From Halioglobus japonicus (lineage in GTDB: Bacteria > Pseudomonadota > Gammaproteobacteria > Pseudomonadales > Halieaceae): a DNA stretch of 64,000 nt. The DNA lies in the NCBI RefSeq assembly GCF_001983995.1, contig NZ_CP019450.1:2294001-2358000 (forward strand), written 5' to 3'. Both the position numbers and the translations under genes were made by a program. Each line of letters begins with the position of its first letter. The stretch's first letter is position 1. Below the pieces are notes generated by a model that was given only the letters and a program-made list of their open reading frames with translations, had not been told where the DNA came from and ran no database searches. Shown piece by piece: positions 1-8,360 of this stretch.

Positions 1-202
1 TAGAGGAATCGGCGACAATGGGAGTGACCTTGGTGCCGTACTTCTCTGCAATCTCTTCGGCTGCTTTGCGCAGGCGTTCTTCACGGCGGGCAGTGATCAC
101 AAGCTCAGCGCCGGCTTCAGCAAGGCGCTCTGCGGTGGCGCGGCCCATACCCGCACTGCCGCCGGCCATTATGGCTTTTTTGCCCTTGATGAGTAAATCC
201 AT
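1..202 (-). CDS. Short-chain dehydrogenase/reductase (SDR), N-terminal part
   Basis: The reverse strand opens with an ATG at 202 behind a strong GGAGGAG ribosome binding site and runs off the left edge, so only about 67 residues are visible. They read as the first beta-alpha-beta of a Rossmann fold: a KKAIMAGGSAGMGRATAE stretch carries the glycine-rich nucleotide-binding motif of classical SDRs, followed by the ITARREERL segment that usually sets NAD versus NADP preference; basic residues there favour NADP. The catalytic Ser-Tyr-Lys lies outside the window, so the substrate cannot be guessed. Confidence 0.85.
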   Translation of the reverse strand, partial: MDLLIKGKKAIMAGGSAGMGRATAERLAEAGAELVITARREERLRKAAEEIAEKYGTKVTPIVADSS

Positions 203-313
203 GCGTCGTCTCCTCCGTTAGTCCTTGTTATTTCCCATGTCCGTGTTCGCATGGTAGCGCACGGTGATGGGAAGCCCCCTTAGCGCTCCCTAAATACCGT
301 AGACTGCTCTTTT

Positions 314-1831
314 TTAGATGCCAGGGTCAGAGTTAACCTGCTCTCGCCATTGCTCAGGCGCCCAGGCAATGATGGCATCAGCGTCTGCCTGGAGTAAGAA
401 GCCGGACGCAACCGCCGCATTGGTAGCCTCAGTAACAGCAGCGACATAGCCTGCCTCGTCGATGTACAGGCTTGCCATCTGGGCGGCGTCAAACAGGGAT
501 GTTGTGCCAAACAGGAAGCAGAATCTGTCACCGGGGTTCTCGTTGCCCAAGAGAATTGCGGAGGGGGCATCAACGTAAGGCGTGCGAATCCCGCCGAGCA
601 CATTACCCAGCGCATCGTAGCGATAGTCAGATTCATCGTCGTTCAACGTAAGCCGTGGCGATGTCGGCGGTAGTATGCTATCCGATATCCACTCGTTCAG
701 AGCGTGCACCGCCGTGTTGAAAACGTAGTGATGGGGGCCGTTGTTGATCGGCAGCTCACAAGTAATGAATCCGAGTACAGTGTTTTCTTCGCGGACTGAG
801 GCAAACTCCGGTGCCCCGATATCGTCGTTGCGGCCGGTGACAAAAGTATACAGGTCGCCGTGCGCGGTGCCGGTGACTTCCCAGGTTCTGATGAGGTCTG
901 TATCGGGTTGGCGTGCGCGTGCGTGGCCGAGGAGTAGTACATCGGTCTCGGTTTTGAACTGCAGCACGGGTACGTTGACGTCAGTTCGAATCAAGGCCAC
1001 GTCTGGTGTTGGTATGGAGGTGAGCGGCTCCTGCGCCAGTGGAGCGCCACTGTCGCCCCGCGAGTGCACCATGAACCCATCGAAAATCTGATACAGAGGA
1101 TGTATCGCATTGATATAGGTGGTCAGTCTGCCCGCCGATTGCGACTCGCCGTATGCGATGAGGTTCTCTGCCACCAGGCCTTCTAATGGGTCGATGCCCT
1201 GAGGGGAGCGGATCGCCTGGGCTACCTGCTGATAGATATCGAACGAAAAACTATCACCCGGATGCAATAGCGACCCATAGCGCTCTGGATTGGCCGCCTT
1301 CAGGTGCAGTGGCAGTAGCGAGCTCTCACTGCCTTCAATGCCGATGAATTGAGCAGAAACGCCGACCCAGACGGAACCGCCGCGGCGCATTTCCAGGTGC
1401 CCCGTGCCCCAGCTGGGAGGGGTTTCGAATCCGGCTGTTACGTTAAGCCATTCGATTAACACGTTGCCGTCAAAGTTGGCGGGGTCAATCGGTCGATAAA
1501 CGACAATGCGCACGCGGTACTCCGCCGTCTCGGCGGGCTCCGCTGACCAGAAGCCGTCCTCACCTAACTCACTGGTGTTCCTGAAGGCGCTCGCGGAGCC
1601 TTCCAGGAAAAACTCAGATTGCTGGTAACCTACCTCATTCAGATCGATATTGAGTGCCAGCAGGTTGATGTTGCCGACATCCGGAGGCAGCGACACTACC
1701 GGGTTGGAAACCGGTAGCAGGGTGTCGCCGCCAGCATCGCGGTCTCTACTGTTGTCTGAGCAGGCGGCCAGAGTGATGGCGAGAGCAGCTGAGCATAGCA
1801 GTGTGGAAAGGCGCAGTGTGTTTACGAACAT
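314..1831 (-). CDS. Alpha/beta hydrolase domain lipoprotein
   Basis: A 505-residue protein beginning with a lipoprotein signal peptide: basic N-terminus, hydrophobic core and an LAAC lipobox near residue 24, so it is probably lipidated and exported. The body resembles the large secreted alpha/beta hydrolase family (Abhydrolase_10 type). A GESQS nucleophile elbow sits near residue 222, with the typical YGESQSAGRL context. Such proteins are presumed esterases or lipases, but the substrate is unknown. The ATG at 1831 follows an AGAGG ribosome binding site. It is transcribed in the same direction as the SDR at the left edge, about 110 bases upstream of it, and the two may share a lipid or ester catabolic role (inference). 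Confidence 0.8.
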   Translation of the reverse strand: MFVNTLRLSTLLCSAALAITLAACSDNSRDRDAGGDTLLPVSNPVVSLPPDVGNINLLALNIDLNEVGYQQSEFFLEGSASAFRNTSELGEDGFWSAEPAETAEYRVRIVVYRPIDPANFDGNVLIEWLNVTAGFETPPSWGTGHLEMRRGGSVWVGVSAQFIGIEGSESSLLPLHLKAANPERYGSLLHPGDSFSFDIYQQVAQAIRSPQGIDPLEGLVAENLIAYGESQSAGRLTTYINAIHPLYQIFDGFMVHSRGDSGAPLAQEPLTSIPTPDVALIRTDVNVPVLQFKTETDVLLLGHARARQPDTDLIRTWEVTGTAHGDLYTFVTGRNDDIGAPEFASVREENTVLGFITCELPINNGPHHYVFNTAVHALNEWISDSILPPTSPRLTLNDDESDYRYDALGNVLGGIRTPYVDAPSAILLGNENPGDRFCFLFGTTSLFDAAQMASLYIDEAGYVAAVTEATNAAVASGFLLQADADAIIAWAPEQWREQVNSDPGI

Positions 1832-1924
1832 GGAGGAGCCTCTAGTCTGACCTCATTGGTCTTGATTTATTATGAGTAGCACTGACTAGCAAACATCAGT
1901 TGTTCGTTGATAGTCAAACGGTAG

Positions 1925-2173
1925 TTGAAACTTAGTCGAAACTTAGTCGTACAGGAGCAGTACAGTCGTGCCGAAGAGCAAGAGCAGCAACAGTTGCACA
2001 ATGGCGCCGATCCTCAGCAGGTGGCTCGCCAGCGACAGGAGCGAGAATAGCGTAAAGCTCAACAGCAGCGGCGCCAAATAGAAGAGCATGCGCTGCGTCA
2101 GGAGCAGCAGAGGGCCGACAAGGAGCAGCGCCACAAGGAGGGTAAACTGCGGCACGCTATGCGCGAAGCGACT
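1925..2173 (+). other. Possible decayed coiled-coil reading frame
   Basis: On the + strand one frame reads as a Gln/Glu/Arg-rich, coiled-coil-like peptide of about 80 codons from a possible TTG at 1925 to TAA at 2171-2173, broken once by TAG at 2048-2050. The complementary strand has an uninterrupted 70-codon frame (GTG at 2155 to 1943) that is almost all Leu and other hydrophobics. Because CAG/GAG codons read as CTG/CTC on the other strand, the hydrophobic frame is probably a shadow of the charged one. Neither has a convincing ribosome binding site. I regard this as a gene remnant; a small membrane protein on the minus strand is the alternative. Confidence 0.3.
1927..1948. repeat. Tandem 11-bp direct repeat
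   Basis: GAAACTTAGTC occurs twice in immediate succession (1927-1937 and 1938-1948) at the head of the decayed coiled-coil frame. It is a short exact duplication with no obvious protein context. Confidence 0.8.
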
Positions 2174-2284
2174 AATTAACCTGGGCTGTAATGGCGAGGG
2201 TCGCCACCTGTGAAGTGTGTGCCGTTGTCAGTAGGCTCCACAGTGCGGCCCGGTAGGCTCTTATATGCCCCGGCAGAGTTACAC

Positions 2285-2311
2285 AAGCCTCACTCGTTGG
2301 GTGAGGCTTTT
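2285..2311 (+). terminator. Intrinsic terminator hairpin
   Basis: AAGCCTCAC (2285-2293) and GTGAGGCTT (2301-2309) form a 9-bp perfect stem with a 7-base loop, followed by TT. It is oriented to end + strand transcription coming out of the decayed frame upstream, and it lies just before the partial tRNA copy. Confidence 0.65.
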
Positions 2312-2316
2312 GTAGC

Positions 2317-2367
2317 TGGCCCCCGGACGCGATGCGAACGCACGACCTGCCGCTTAGGAGGCGGCTG
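2317..2367 (-). pseudogene. Partial tRNA-Arg(CCT) 3' half copy
   Basis: On the minus strand this stretch repeats the anticodon arm, variable region and T arm of the intact tRNA-Arg at 2555-2631 and ends in CCA (2317-2319). The 25 bases at 2343-2367 are identical to 2582-2606; the T arm and acceptor strand have diverged but still contain TTCGCAT in place of TTCGAAT. There is no 5' half. Duplicated tRNA 3' ends are what tyrosine-recombinase integrative elements leave as att sites, so this is read as an old attachment-site copy. Confidence 0.7.
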
Positions 2368-2433
2368 AAACGCTAACTTAGATCAACGCAGTGAAATGTA
2401 AGGACTCACAAGTGCTTGAAATATAGGGTTTCC

Positions 2434-2481
2434 GGCTAGATCGTGGCTAGATAGCCAATTTCTGGCTAGACGCTGGTTAGA
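2434..2481 (+). repeat. Four spaced GGCTAGA-type direct repeats
   Basis: GGCTAGA lies at 2434-2440, 2445-2451 and 2464-2470, with the variant GGTTAGA at 2475-2481. Start-to-start spacings are 11, 19 and 11 bases, close to one or two helical turns, so the sites would lie on about one face of the DNA. The second copy is also part of the inverted repeat TGGCTA-GA-TAGCCA (2444-2457). Such arrays are typical of arm-type binding sites of tyrosine recombinases. Confidence 0.6.
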
Positions 2482-2554
2482 CGCCAAAAATCGGTACTGC
2501 ATTGTGGTCTTGGTGAAGAACCGCGATAAAAATTGCTTTATATATAGATTTTTG

Positions 2555-2631
2555 TGGCCCGCCTGGGCCGATTCGAACGGCCGACCTGCCGCTTAGGAGG
2601 CGGCTGCTCTATCCAGCTGAGCTACAGGCGG
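2555..2631 (-). tRNA. tRNA-Arg (anticodon CCT)
   Basis: The reverse strand folds into a standard 77-nt tRNA. The acceptor strands CCGCCTG (2631-2625) and CAGGCGG pair fully, the D arm contains AGCTCAGCTGGATAGAGC, the anticodon stem CCGCC/GGCGG-like arm presents CCT followed by AA, the T arm has TTCGAAT, the discriminator is G and CCA is encoded (2557-2555). It decodes the rare AGG arginine codon. The gene stands alone and borders the integration scar. Confidence 0.97.
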
Positions 2632-2685
2632 GTAGTGGGGAGGGGAGGCATTAAACCCGCTGGGGCTGCTGTTCGCAAGAGGCAG

Positions 2686-3309
2686 TTAGTTAATCAGCAT
2701 CGCGCGGACGACTTTGCGCAGTAGTATCTTCTGGCGGCGCACATTTTCCTGTGAGGTGATGTTGCCGTTGACGAGGCTTTCGAAGACTTTGGTAGAGAGG
2801 AAATAACCGGTGACCAGGTTGAACATGGCGATGACGTTCAGTGCCAGGGTTTCCTTGTCGGATTCGGCACCGCCCATGTGTTCAATGCTGGCCATGCCCT
2901 GGATAAAGAGGTTGTCGAGCCAGCCCTGTACCAGTCGGTTGCCGACTGAGTCGGCATTGCCCTGCAGGGCCTGGTGGAACAGGGCGGCCATCTGCGGGTG
3001 CTCCAGTAACAGATCGGTCATCTTTGCCGGCAGGTCGGTGTAGTCGCGCAGACCAACTGCGGCGCCGAGTTGGTCGGTCATGGCCTCGGCCATGGGATTC
3101 AGGCCCCGGAACAATACGGCTTCATACAAACCCTGCTTGCTGCCAAAGTGGTTATATAGCCCAGGCTCCTGAATACCCGCACCTGCGGCGATCTGGCGCA
3201 GGCTGGTGCCCTCATAGCCTTGCTCGGCAAACAGGCTCTCGGCCACGTCCATAATCCTTGCCGCGGTGCGCGCACCCTTGGTCAGGTTTTGGTCAGTCGG
3301 TTCAGTCAT
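2686..3309 (-). CDS. TetR/AcrR family transcriptional regulator
   Basis: A 207-residue protein with a classic TetR N-terminus: residues about 15-62 form the helix-turn-helix, with SLRQIAAGAGIQEPGLYNHF as the recognition region and FGSKQGLYEAV after it. The C-terminal helical ligand-binding half matches the family in length but does not reveal the ligand. It is divergently transcribed from the dioxygenase alpha/beta genes with about 120 bases between them, the usual arrangement for a repressor of the adjacent catabolic operon; that it controls the dioxygenase is inference. It also faces the tRNA-Arg gene 54 bases downstream. Confidence 0.9.
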   Translation of the reverse strand: MTEPTDQNLTKGARTAARIMDVAESLFAEQGYEGTSLRQIAAGAGIQEPGLYNHFGSKQGLYEAVLFRGLNPMAEAMTDQLGAAVGLRDYTDLPAKMTDLLLEHPQMAALFHQALQGNADSVGNRLVQGWLDNLFIQGMASIEHMGGAESDKETLALNVIAMFNLVTGYFLSTKVFESLVNGNITSQENVRRQKILLRKVVRAMLIN

Positions 3310-3432
3310 TAGAATAAATTATCATACGATCGCTAAAAAACAGCCAGCTCTCCCGGAAATTCGGCCTAGAAAGCCACCAGATCTGACCTATACTAGCTGA
3401 TAAATTAGGAATTGATAATTTTTGGATTAGCT
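3310..3432. promoter_or_regulatory. Divergent TetR/dioxygenase control region
   Basis: This AT-richer 123-base interval separates the TetR gene from the dioxygenase genes. TATACT at 3389-3394 is a plausible -10 element for the dioxygenase direction, although no good -35 is visible. Near the TetR start, TATCATACGATCGC includes a CGATCG palindrome that could be part of an operator. These assignments are tentative. Confidence 0.35.
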
Positions 3433-4721
3433 ATGGCTATTAATTTCGCGGCACTCGTCAACGACGATGCTTCCCTCATCAGTCGTCGCTGTTGGTCCGA
3501 TCAGGCGGTCTACGAAGTGGAAAAACAGGCCATTTTTGGCAAGGCGTGGTTGTTTCTTGGCCACGATAGCCAGATACCGAATCCCGGCGACTTCGTGCAG
3601 GCGTATATGTGTGAAACGCCGGTGATTCTGGCGCGCGGGCAGGATGGTCACCTGCATGCGAACATTAATAGCTGTACTCATCGCGGCGTGCCGGTGTGTC
3701 GTGCTGACCACGGTAATACCAAGCGCTTCGTCTGTCCCTATCACAACTGGTCGTTCTCCGTAGAGGGCGATCTTGTCGCCATCCCCCAGGAGCGTGAAGT
3801 GCAGTGCGCGCCGGACAAGAGCCAGCTGGGGCTGAAGAAGGTGCCCCGGGTCGAAACCTGGCGCGGCATGGTGTTTGGTAGCTTCAACGAAGACATAGAG
3901 CCGCTGGAAGCCTACCTCGGCGATATGCGCTTTTACCTTGATGCTTTCTTTGAGCGTTTCCCCGGCGGCGAGGTAGAATTTGCGGGCAGCCCCCATCGCT
4001 GGGTGCTGGATGCCAACTGGAAGTTGCCGGTGGAGAACCAGCTGGGTGATGTCAACCACGGCTCGTTTCTACACAGTGCGCTCATTCCCCGGGAAATACA
4101 GGACACCATCGCCGAACTCGGCCACAGCGTGGTGACCACACCCGGGCATGGCGCGACCTTCCGATTAATGCCTGAGGACTGTCCGGTGGAAGAGGTGGCT
4201 TGGGGGTTTGAAGGGATGGCCGGCGCATTGGGTGGTGACGAGGTGCAGGAATACCTGCGCGAGATTCAAGCCCACGCCAATGAGCGGGTTGGCCCAATCC
4301 GCGCTCGCATGAAAGGCCTGACCTACGGCGTATACCCAAACCTCTCGTTCCTCTGGTCGAACTCGTCGTTCAAGGTGTCCCACCCGCGCGGCCCCGGCAA
4401 AGTGGAGTATTGGTCCTGGCCGGTGGTGCCGGCATCGGCGCCGGAGCACATCAAGACCAAGCTGCGGCATAACTACAATTCGTTCTTTGGCCCGGCGGCA
4501 TGGTGGAGCAGGAAGATGCGGAAGTGTGGGTGCAGCAGTTCCGTGGCGCCAATATCGATTTCGCCGATGACCGACCTTTCTTTTACGGCCTGGGCATGGG
4601 TGAAGAGGGGCCGCACCCCGATCTCCCAGGACAGGTGAGCGTCACTGCCAACGAATTTTATGCGCGAGAATTTTTTAAACGCTGGCGCGCGGATCTGGAA
4701 GCGGCGGAGGTGCGGGCATGA
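3433..4721 (+). CDS. Aromatic ring-hydroxylating dioxygenase, alpha subunit (frameshifted)
   Basis: Catalytic large subunit of a Rieske non-heme iron oxygenase. The N-terminal Rieske domain shows CTHRGVP and, 17 residues later, CPYHNWS, which ligate the 2Fe-2S cluster. The iron-binding helix reads GDVNHGSFLH, giving both histidines of the facial triad. The frame breaks at 4494-4495: FFGPAAWW should read FFGPGGMVEQED, and one G is missing from the CCGGCGG stretch. The continuation, including the EQEDAEVW segment with the probable third iron ligand Asp, runs in the next frame to 4721. Restoring one base gives 429 residues, normal for the family. The ATG at 3433 is preferred over an upstream TTG at 3412. 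The stop overlaps the beta subunit start. The substrate is unknown. Confidence 0.88.
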
Positions 4722-5278
4722 GCGATGTTTCGATAGTGACGACACCTGAAGAGCAGCGCGAGCTCGAGCGCTTTTACTTTCACGAGGCGCGCCTGCTCGA
4801 TAGTCGCCAGTTTCAGCAGTGGCTGGCGCTGGTTACGCCCGAGGTGGAATATCTCATGCCGGCCCGGGTGAATACGCAGGTGAATAACCGCGATCGCGGT
4901 AGCGAAGCCATGCTCAGTGTGGAGCGCGAACTGGAGGGGCTGGGAGAGCAGGGCAGTCCAATCCGCGAAGAGGGCTATATCCACCTGATGCTGCGAGTGG
5001 AGCGGGCGTTCAAGATCAATTCCTGGTCGGAAAACCCGCCGCCGCGCACCAGGCGTATTGTCGGTAATGTGGAGCTCATGGCCAGTGAGGGCGATACCCG
5101 TCAGGTGCTCAGTAATTTCCATCTGCATTACGCGCGCCCCGGGGGTGTGGATTTCCTGTATTGCGGTCAGCGCCGCGATACCCTGCAGCAGACCGAGGAA
5201 GGTTTGCGGCTGCGTCGACGGGAAGTGATTCTGGACTACAGCGACATCGAGTATCCGACGCTGGGCCTGTTGTTCTGA
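4718..5278 (+). CDS. Aromatic ring-hydroxylating dioxygenase, beta subunit
   Basis: A 186-residue protein of the small-subunit family of ring-hydroxylating dioxygenases (SnoaL-like/NTF2 fold), typical in length. Recognisable segments are RFYFHEARLLDSRQFQQWL at residues 13-31, a RIVGNVELM strand near residue 110 and the C-terminal LRRREVILDYSDIEYPTLGL. Beta subunits hold the alpha3beta3 oligomer together and have no cofactor. Its ATG overlaps the alpha-subunit stop by four bases (ATGA), so the two are translationally coupled and should be made in equal amounts. No ferredoxin or reductase gene follows, so electron partners must be encoded elsewhere. Confidence 0.9.
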   Translation: MSDVSIVTTPEEQRELERFYFHEARLLDSRQFQQWLALVTPEVEYLMPARVNTQVNNRDRGSEAMLSVERELEGLGEQGSPIREEGYIHLMLRVERAFKINSWSENPPPRTRRIVGNVELMASEGDTRQVLSNFHLHYARPGGVDFLYCGQRRDTLQQTEEGLRLRRREVILDYSDIEYPTLGLLF

Positions 5279-5441
5279 CGCGCAGCCGCCGGCCCCGGAT
5301 CAACATCCGCGGTGGGGCTGGTGATAGATTGTCGCCGTACCATGCGTGGCGGCGATTATTTTTCCCGGCGGCTATTGCAATGGTGCGCCTGCAGTATCAA
5401 TCTAGAGCTCCATCCCGCTGTGATTGAGAGGGTGCTGGTTC

Positions 5442-7372
5442 ATGCGCTTCCTCGTGAGTTTTATCCTGTTTTGTTGCGCTGCCACGCTGGGCACTGCGCA
5501 GGCGTCGTTGCCGTCAACGGAAGGGCTTGCGGCTGATCGCCAGGCCTATAGCGAAGCGGTAGAGGCCATCGACAAGGGGCGATGGACGGAATATCGACAA
5601 CTGCGCCCCGGCCTCGACAACTACCCGCTGGCCATTTATCTCGACTACTACCAACTGACGCGGCAACCGAAGCCGGTGCGCGCCAGCGAGGCGCGCCGGT
5701 TTGTCGACTTGAGTGCCGATACGCCTTTGCCAAACCGTTTCCTGTCCAATTACCTGACCCGCGCTGGTCGCGAGCGTCGCTGGGATGATTTCCTGACAGT
5801 GAAGCCCGACGAGCCCAATAGTGTTGAGCTCAAGTGCTATTACTTCCGTGCCAAGCTCGGCACTGGTGACCCCCTGGCCGCCTGGGAAGGTGCCGAGCGG
5901 CTCTGGGTTCACGGCAAGTCCCGCCCCAAGGAATGTGATCCGCTATTTGACGCCTGGCTCAAGGCCGGGCAGCTGAGCGATGAAGTGGTGTGGGCGCGGT
6001 TGATGAAAGCCTTTGAGGCGCGCCAGGGCTCACTCATGAAATACGTGGCGCGTAAGGGTACGACGGAACTTGCTCCCTGGAGTGAGCGGGCCCTGGCGGT
6101 GTACGGATCACCTTCTAAAATGCGCAGCGTCACGCTGCCCGCCGGCGATCCGTGCTCCGCCGAAATTGCTGCACACGGTCTGGTCTACCTGGCGCGCTAT
6201 AACCCGGGCATGGCGCTGGACTACTGGTACAGCTACCAGGATGAGTTGACGTTCAGCGACGAGCAGTCACATCAGGTTGAGTATGAAATTGCCCTGCGCA
6301 CGCTGTTTGCCGAAACCGAATCCAATATGGCCTGGCTGCCCGGTGCACTCGCTCGCCTCAAAGAAGACAAGCTGGTGGAAATTCGCCTGCGCCTGGCCCT
6401 GCGCGAATCCGACTGGACCGCCGTGGCCAGCCACCTGCCACTGCTGAGCGCTGAGGGCAGGGAACAGGAGGGTTGGCGATACTGGCAGGCACGGGTTCTG
6501 CAGGAAGAGGGTAAGAAGGAAGAAGCCGAGGCCATTCTTACGGTCCTGGCTGGCGAGCGCGATTTCTACGGCTTCATGGCGGCCGATGCCCTGAGTAAAC
6601 CCTACGCCTTTAACCATGAGTCCCTGGTGCTGGAGAGCGCCCGCACAAAGCCCCTGCAAACCCTGCCTGGGGTGCAGCGGGTGGGTGAGTTTTACCATCA
6701 CGAGGAACAGCGCAATGCGCATTCGGAGTGGTACAAGATGCTCAGCGATGCGGAGGATGCCGAAGCCAAACAGGCTCTGGCGCAACTGGCCGCGGAGCAG
6801 GGCTGGCACAGCCTGGCGATTAACGCCGCAGCCAAAGCCAAGGCCTGGGACGCCCTCGACTGGCGTTTCCCCACACCGCACCAGGAAGTCTTCAGCCATC
6901 ACGCCACCGTACAGCGAGTGTCTCCCACGGAGCTAATGGCCATTGCCCGTCGCGAAAGTGCGTTCTTCCCTGAAGCCCGGTCGCCGGTGGGAGCTCGGGG
7001 CTGATGCAGGTCATGCCCGCCACCGGCAAACAGGTGGCTGCGAGCCTGGGGCGGCCTCATACCCGGGCCGATTTATATGAGGTGGAACACAATGTGCTGT
7101 TGGGGAGCGCCTATTACCGCCAATTGCTGGATCGCTTCGACGGCAATCGCATTTTTGCGCTGGCGGCCTACAATGCTGGCCCGCATCGGGTGGATCGTTG
7201 GCGCCGGACCAGCGGCGAGACGCTGCCGGTGGATGCCTGGATAGAAACAATTCCCTTCAAAGAAACCCGCAACTACGTGAAAAATGTATTGTCCTATAAC
7301 GTGGTATTCCAGTATTTGCTGGGCGATACTCATGCGCTGCTGACCGAGGCTGAAAAGTCTGCGGTCTATTGA
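5442..7372 (+). CDS. slt: Soluble lytic murein transglycosylase (frameshifted)
   Basis: A periplasmic Slt70-type enzyme that cleaves peptidoglycan between MurNAc and GlcNAc, forming 1,6-anhydroMurNAc. The start ATG at 5442 follows GAGAGGG and opens a signal peptide (MRFLVSFILFCCAATLGTAQA). A long alpha-helical superhelical U/L region follows. The catalytic SLT domain begins near ELMAIARRESAFFPEARS, where the Glu of RRES is the catalytic acid. The frame is interrupted right after SPVGARG by TGA at 7002-7004. Restoring one G in the run at 6997-7000 gives GARGLMQVMPATGKQVA, the expected family sequence, and the gene continues to 7372, about 643 residues in all. The downstream part has the AAYNAGPHRV motif and ends in NYVKNVLSYNVVFQYL. 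Confidence 0.9.
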
Positions 7373-7398
7373 CCCAAAGTCATCGGTACAGGACAACT

Positions 7399-8360
7399 AT
7401 GCAGGACACACGCCCGCTCTTAATACAGACGGATTTCCCCCACTGGCCCGCGGTGAATTGGAAACACTGCAGGTTAATCTCGGCTACAAGTGCAACTTGA
7501 GCTGTGTGCACTGCCACGTGAATGCAGGTCCCACTCGCACCGAGATGATGTCTGATGCCACCCTGGACAGCGTCATTGGATTGCTAGAGCAGGGCGCGGT
7601 GTCGGTGCTTGATTTAACCGGTGGCGCACCGGAATTACATCCCCGCTTTCGCGAACTCGTGCGCCGTGCGCGGGCGCTTGGCATACGCGTTATGGACCGC
7701 TGTAACCTCACCATTTTGTTTGAGCCGGGGCAGGAAGATCTCGCCGAGTTCCTGGCGGCCGAAGGTGTGGAGGTAGTCGCCTCACTGCCGTGCTACCTCG
7801 AGCAGAATGTCGAACAGCAGCGCGGTAAGGGTGTGTACAGCGACAGTATTCGCGCGCTGCAGGCGCTGAATGCCCTGGGCTATGGTATTGATCCACAGTT
7901 GCCACTCAGCCTGGTCTACAACCCCGTGGGCCCGGTACTGCCTCCACCCCAGGGGCCGTTGCAGGATGACTACCAGCGTGAATTGGGTGAGCGCTTCGGG
8001 ATTCGCTTTAACCACCTGTATACCATTACCAATATGCCCATCAGCCGCTTTGGCGCGGTGTTGTTATCGCAAGGGCAGTTTGAAGAGTACATGGATTTAC
8101 TGCGGGCCAACTTCACCGAGGCCAACTTGCCGGGCTTGATGTGTCGCTCGCTGATTAGCGTCGACTGGCAGGGCTTCATTTACGATTGCGATTTCAACCA
8201 GATGCTGGACCTGCCTATTCTCGCCAGTGACCAGCGCCGCCATGTTGCGGATTTGCTCGATGAAGAATCCCTGGCCGGTTGGGCGATTGCCACCGCTCAG
8301 CACTGTTACGGCTGTACGGCGGGGCAGGGCAGTAGCTGCGGCGGCGCGCTAGGCGCCTGA
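7399..8360 (+). CDS. arsS: ArsS-type radical SAM protein (frameshifted near start)
   Basis: A radical SAM/Cys-rich protein of the ArsS family, implicated in arsenosugar biosynthesis by transferring a deoxyadenosyl group to dimethylarsenical. CNLSCVHC binds the 4Fe-4S cluster. The C-terminal half carries NPVGPVLPPP, ISRFG, SVDWQGFIYDCDFNQM and a final Cys cluster CYGCTAGQGSSCGG, all family signatures. The natural N-terminus starts at ATG 7399 (AGGA upstream), but its frame leads into a different one because one C is missing from the run at 7437-7441. Restoring it gives TDFPPLARGELETLQVNLGYKCN and 320 residues. Two glycosyltransferase-family genes follow with almost no gap. No arsM-like methyltransferase is adjacent. 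Confidence 0.85.

Larger units (their letters stand above)
2317..2631. mobile_element. Probable integration scar at tRNA-Arg(CCT)
   Basis: A partial tRNA 3' copy and the intact tRNA bracket about 190 bases with no gene. This interval holds four short repeats, GGCTAGA three times and GGTTAGA once, which look like recombinase arm sites. The arrangement is what would remain after an element inserted into tRNA-Arg and was almost entirely lost. No integrase gene or fragment is seen nearby, so the interpretation is inference. Confidence 0.4.

Noticed and set aside
6990..7010. Programmed frameshift or selenocysteine read-through at the slt TGA
   Set aside because: No canonical slippery heptamer or recoding hairpin is visible. 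The same one-base loss recurs in four unrelated genes, which argues for a sequencing cause.
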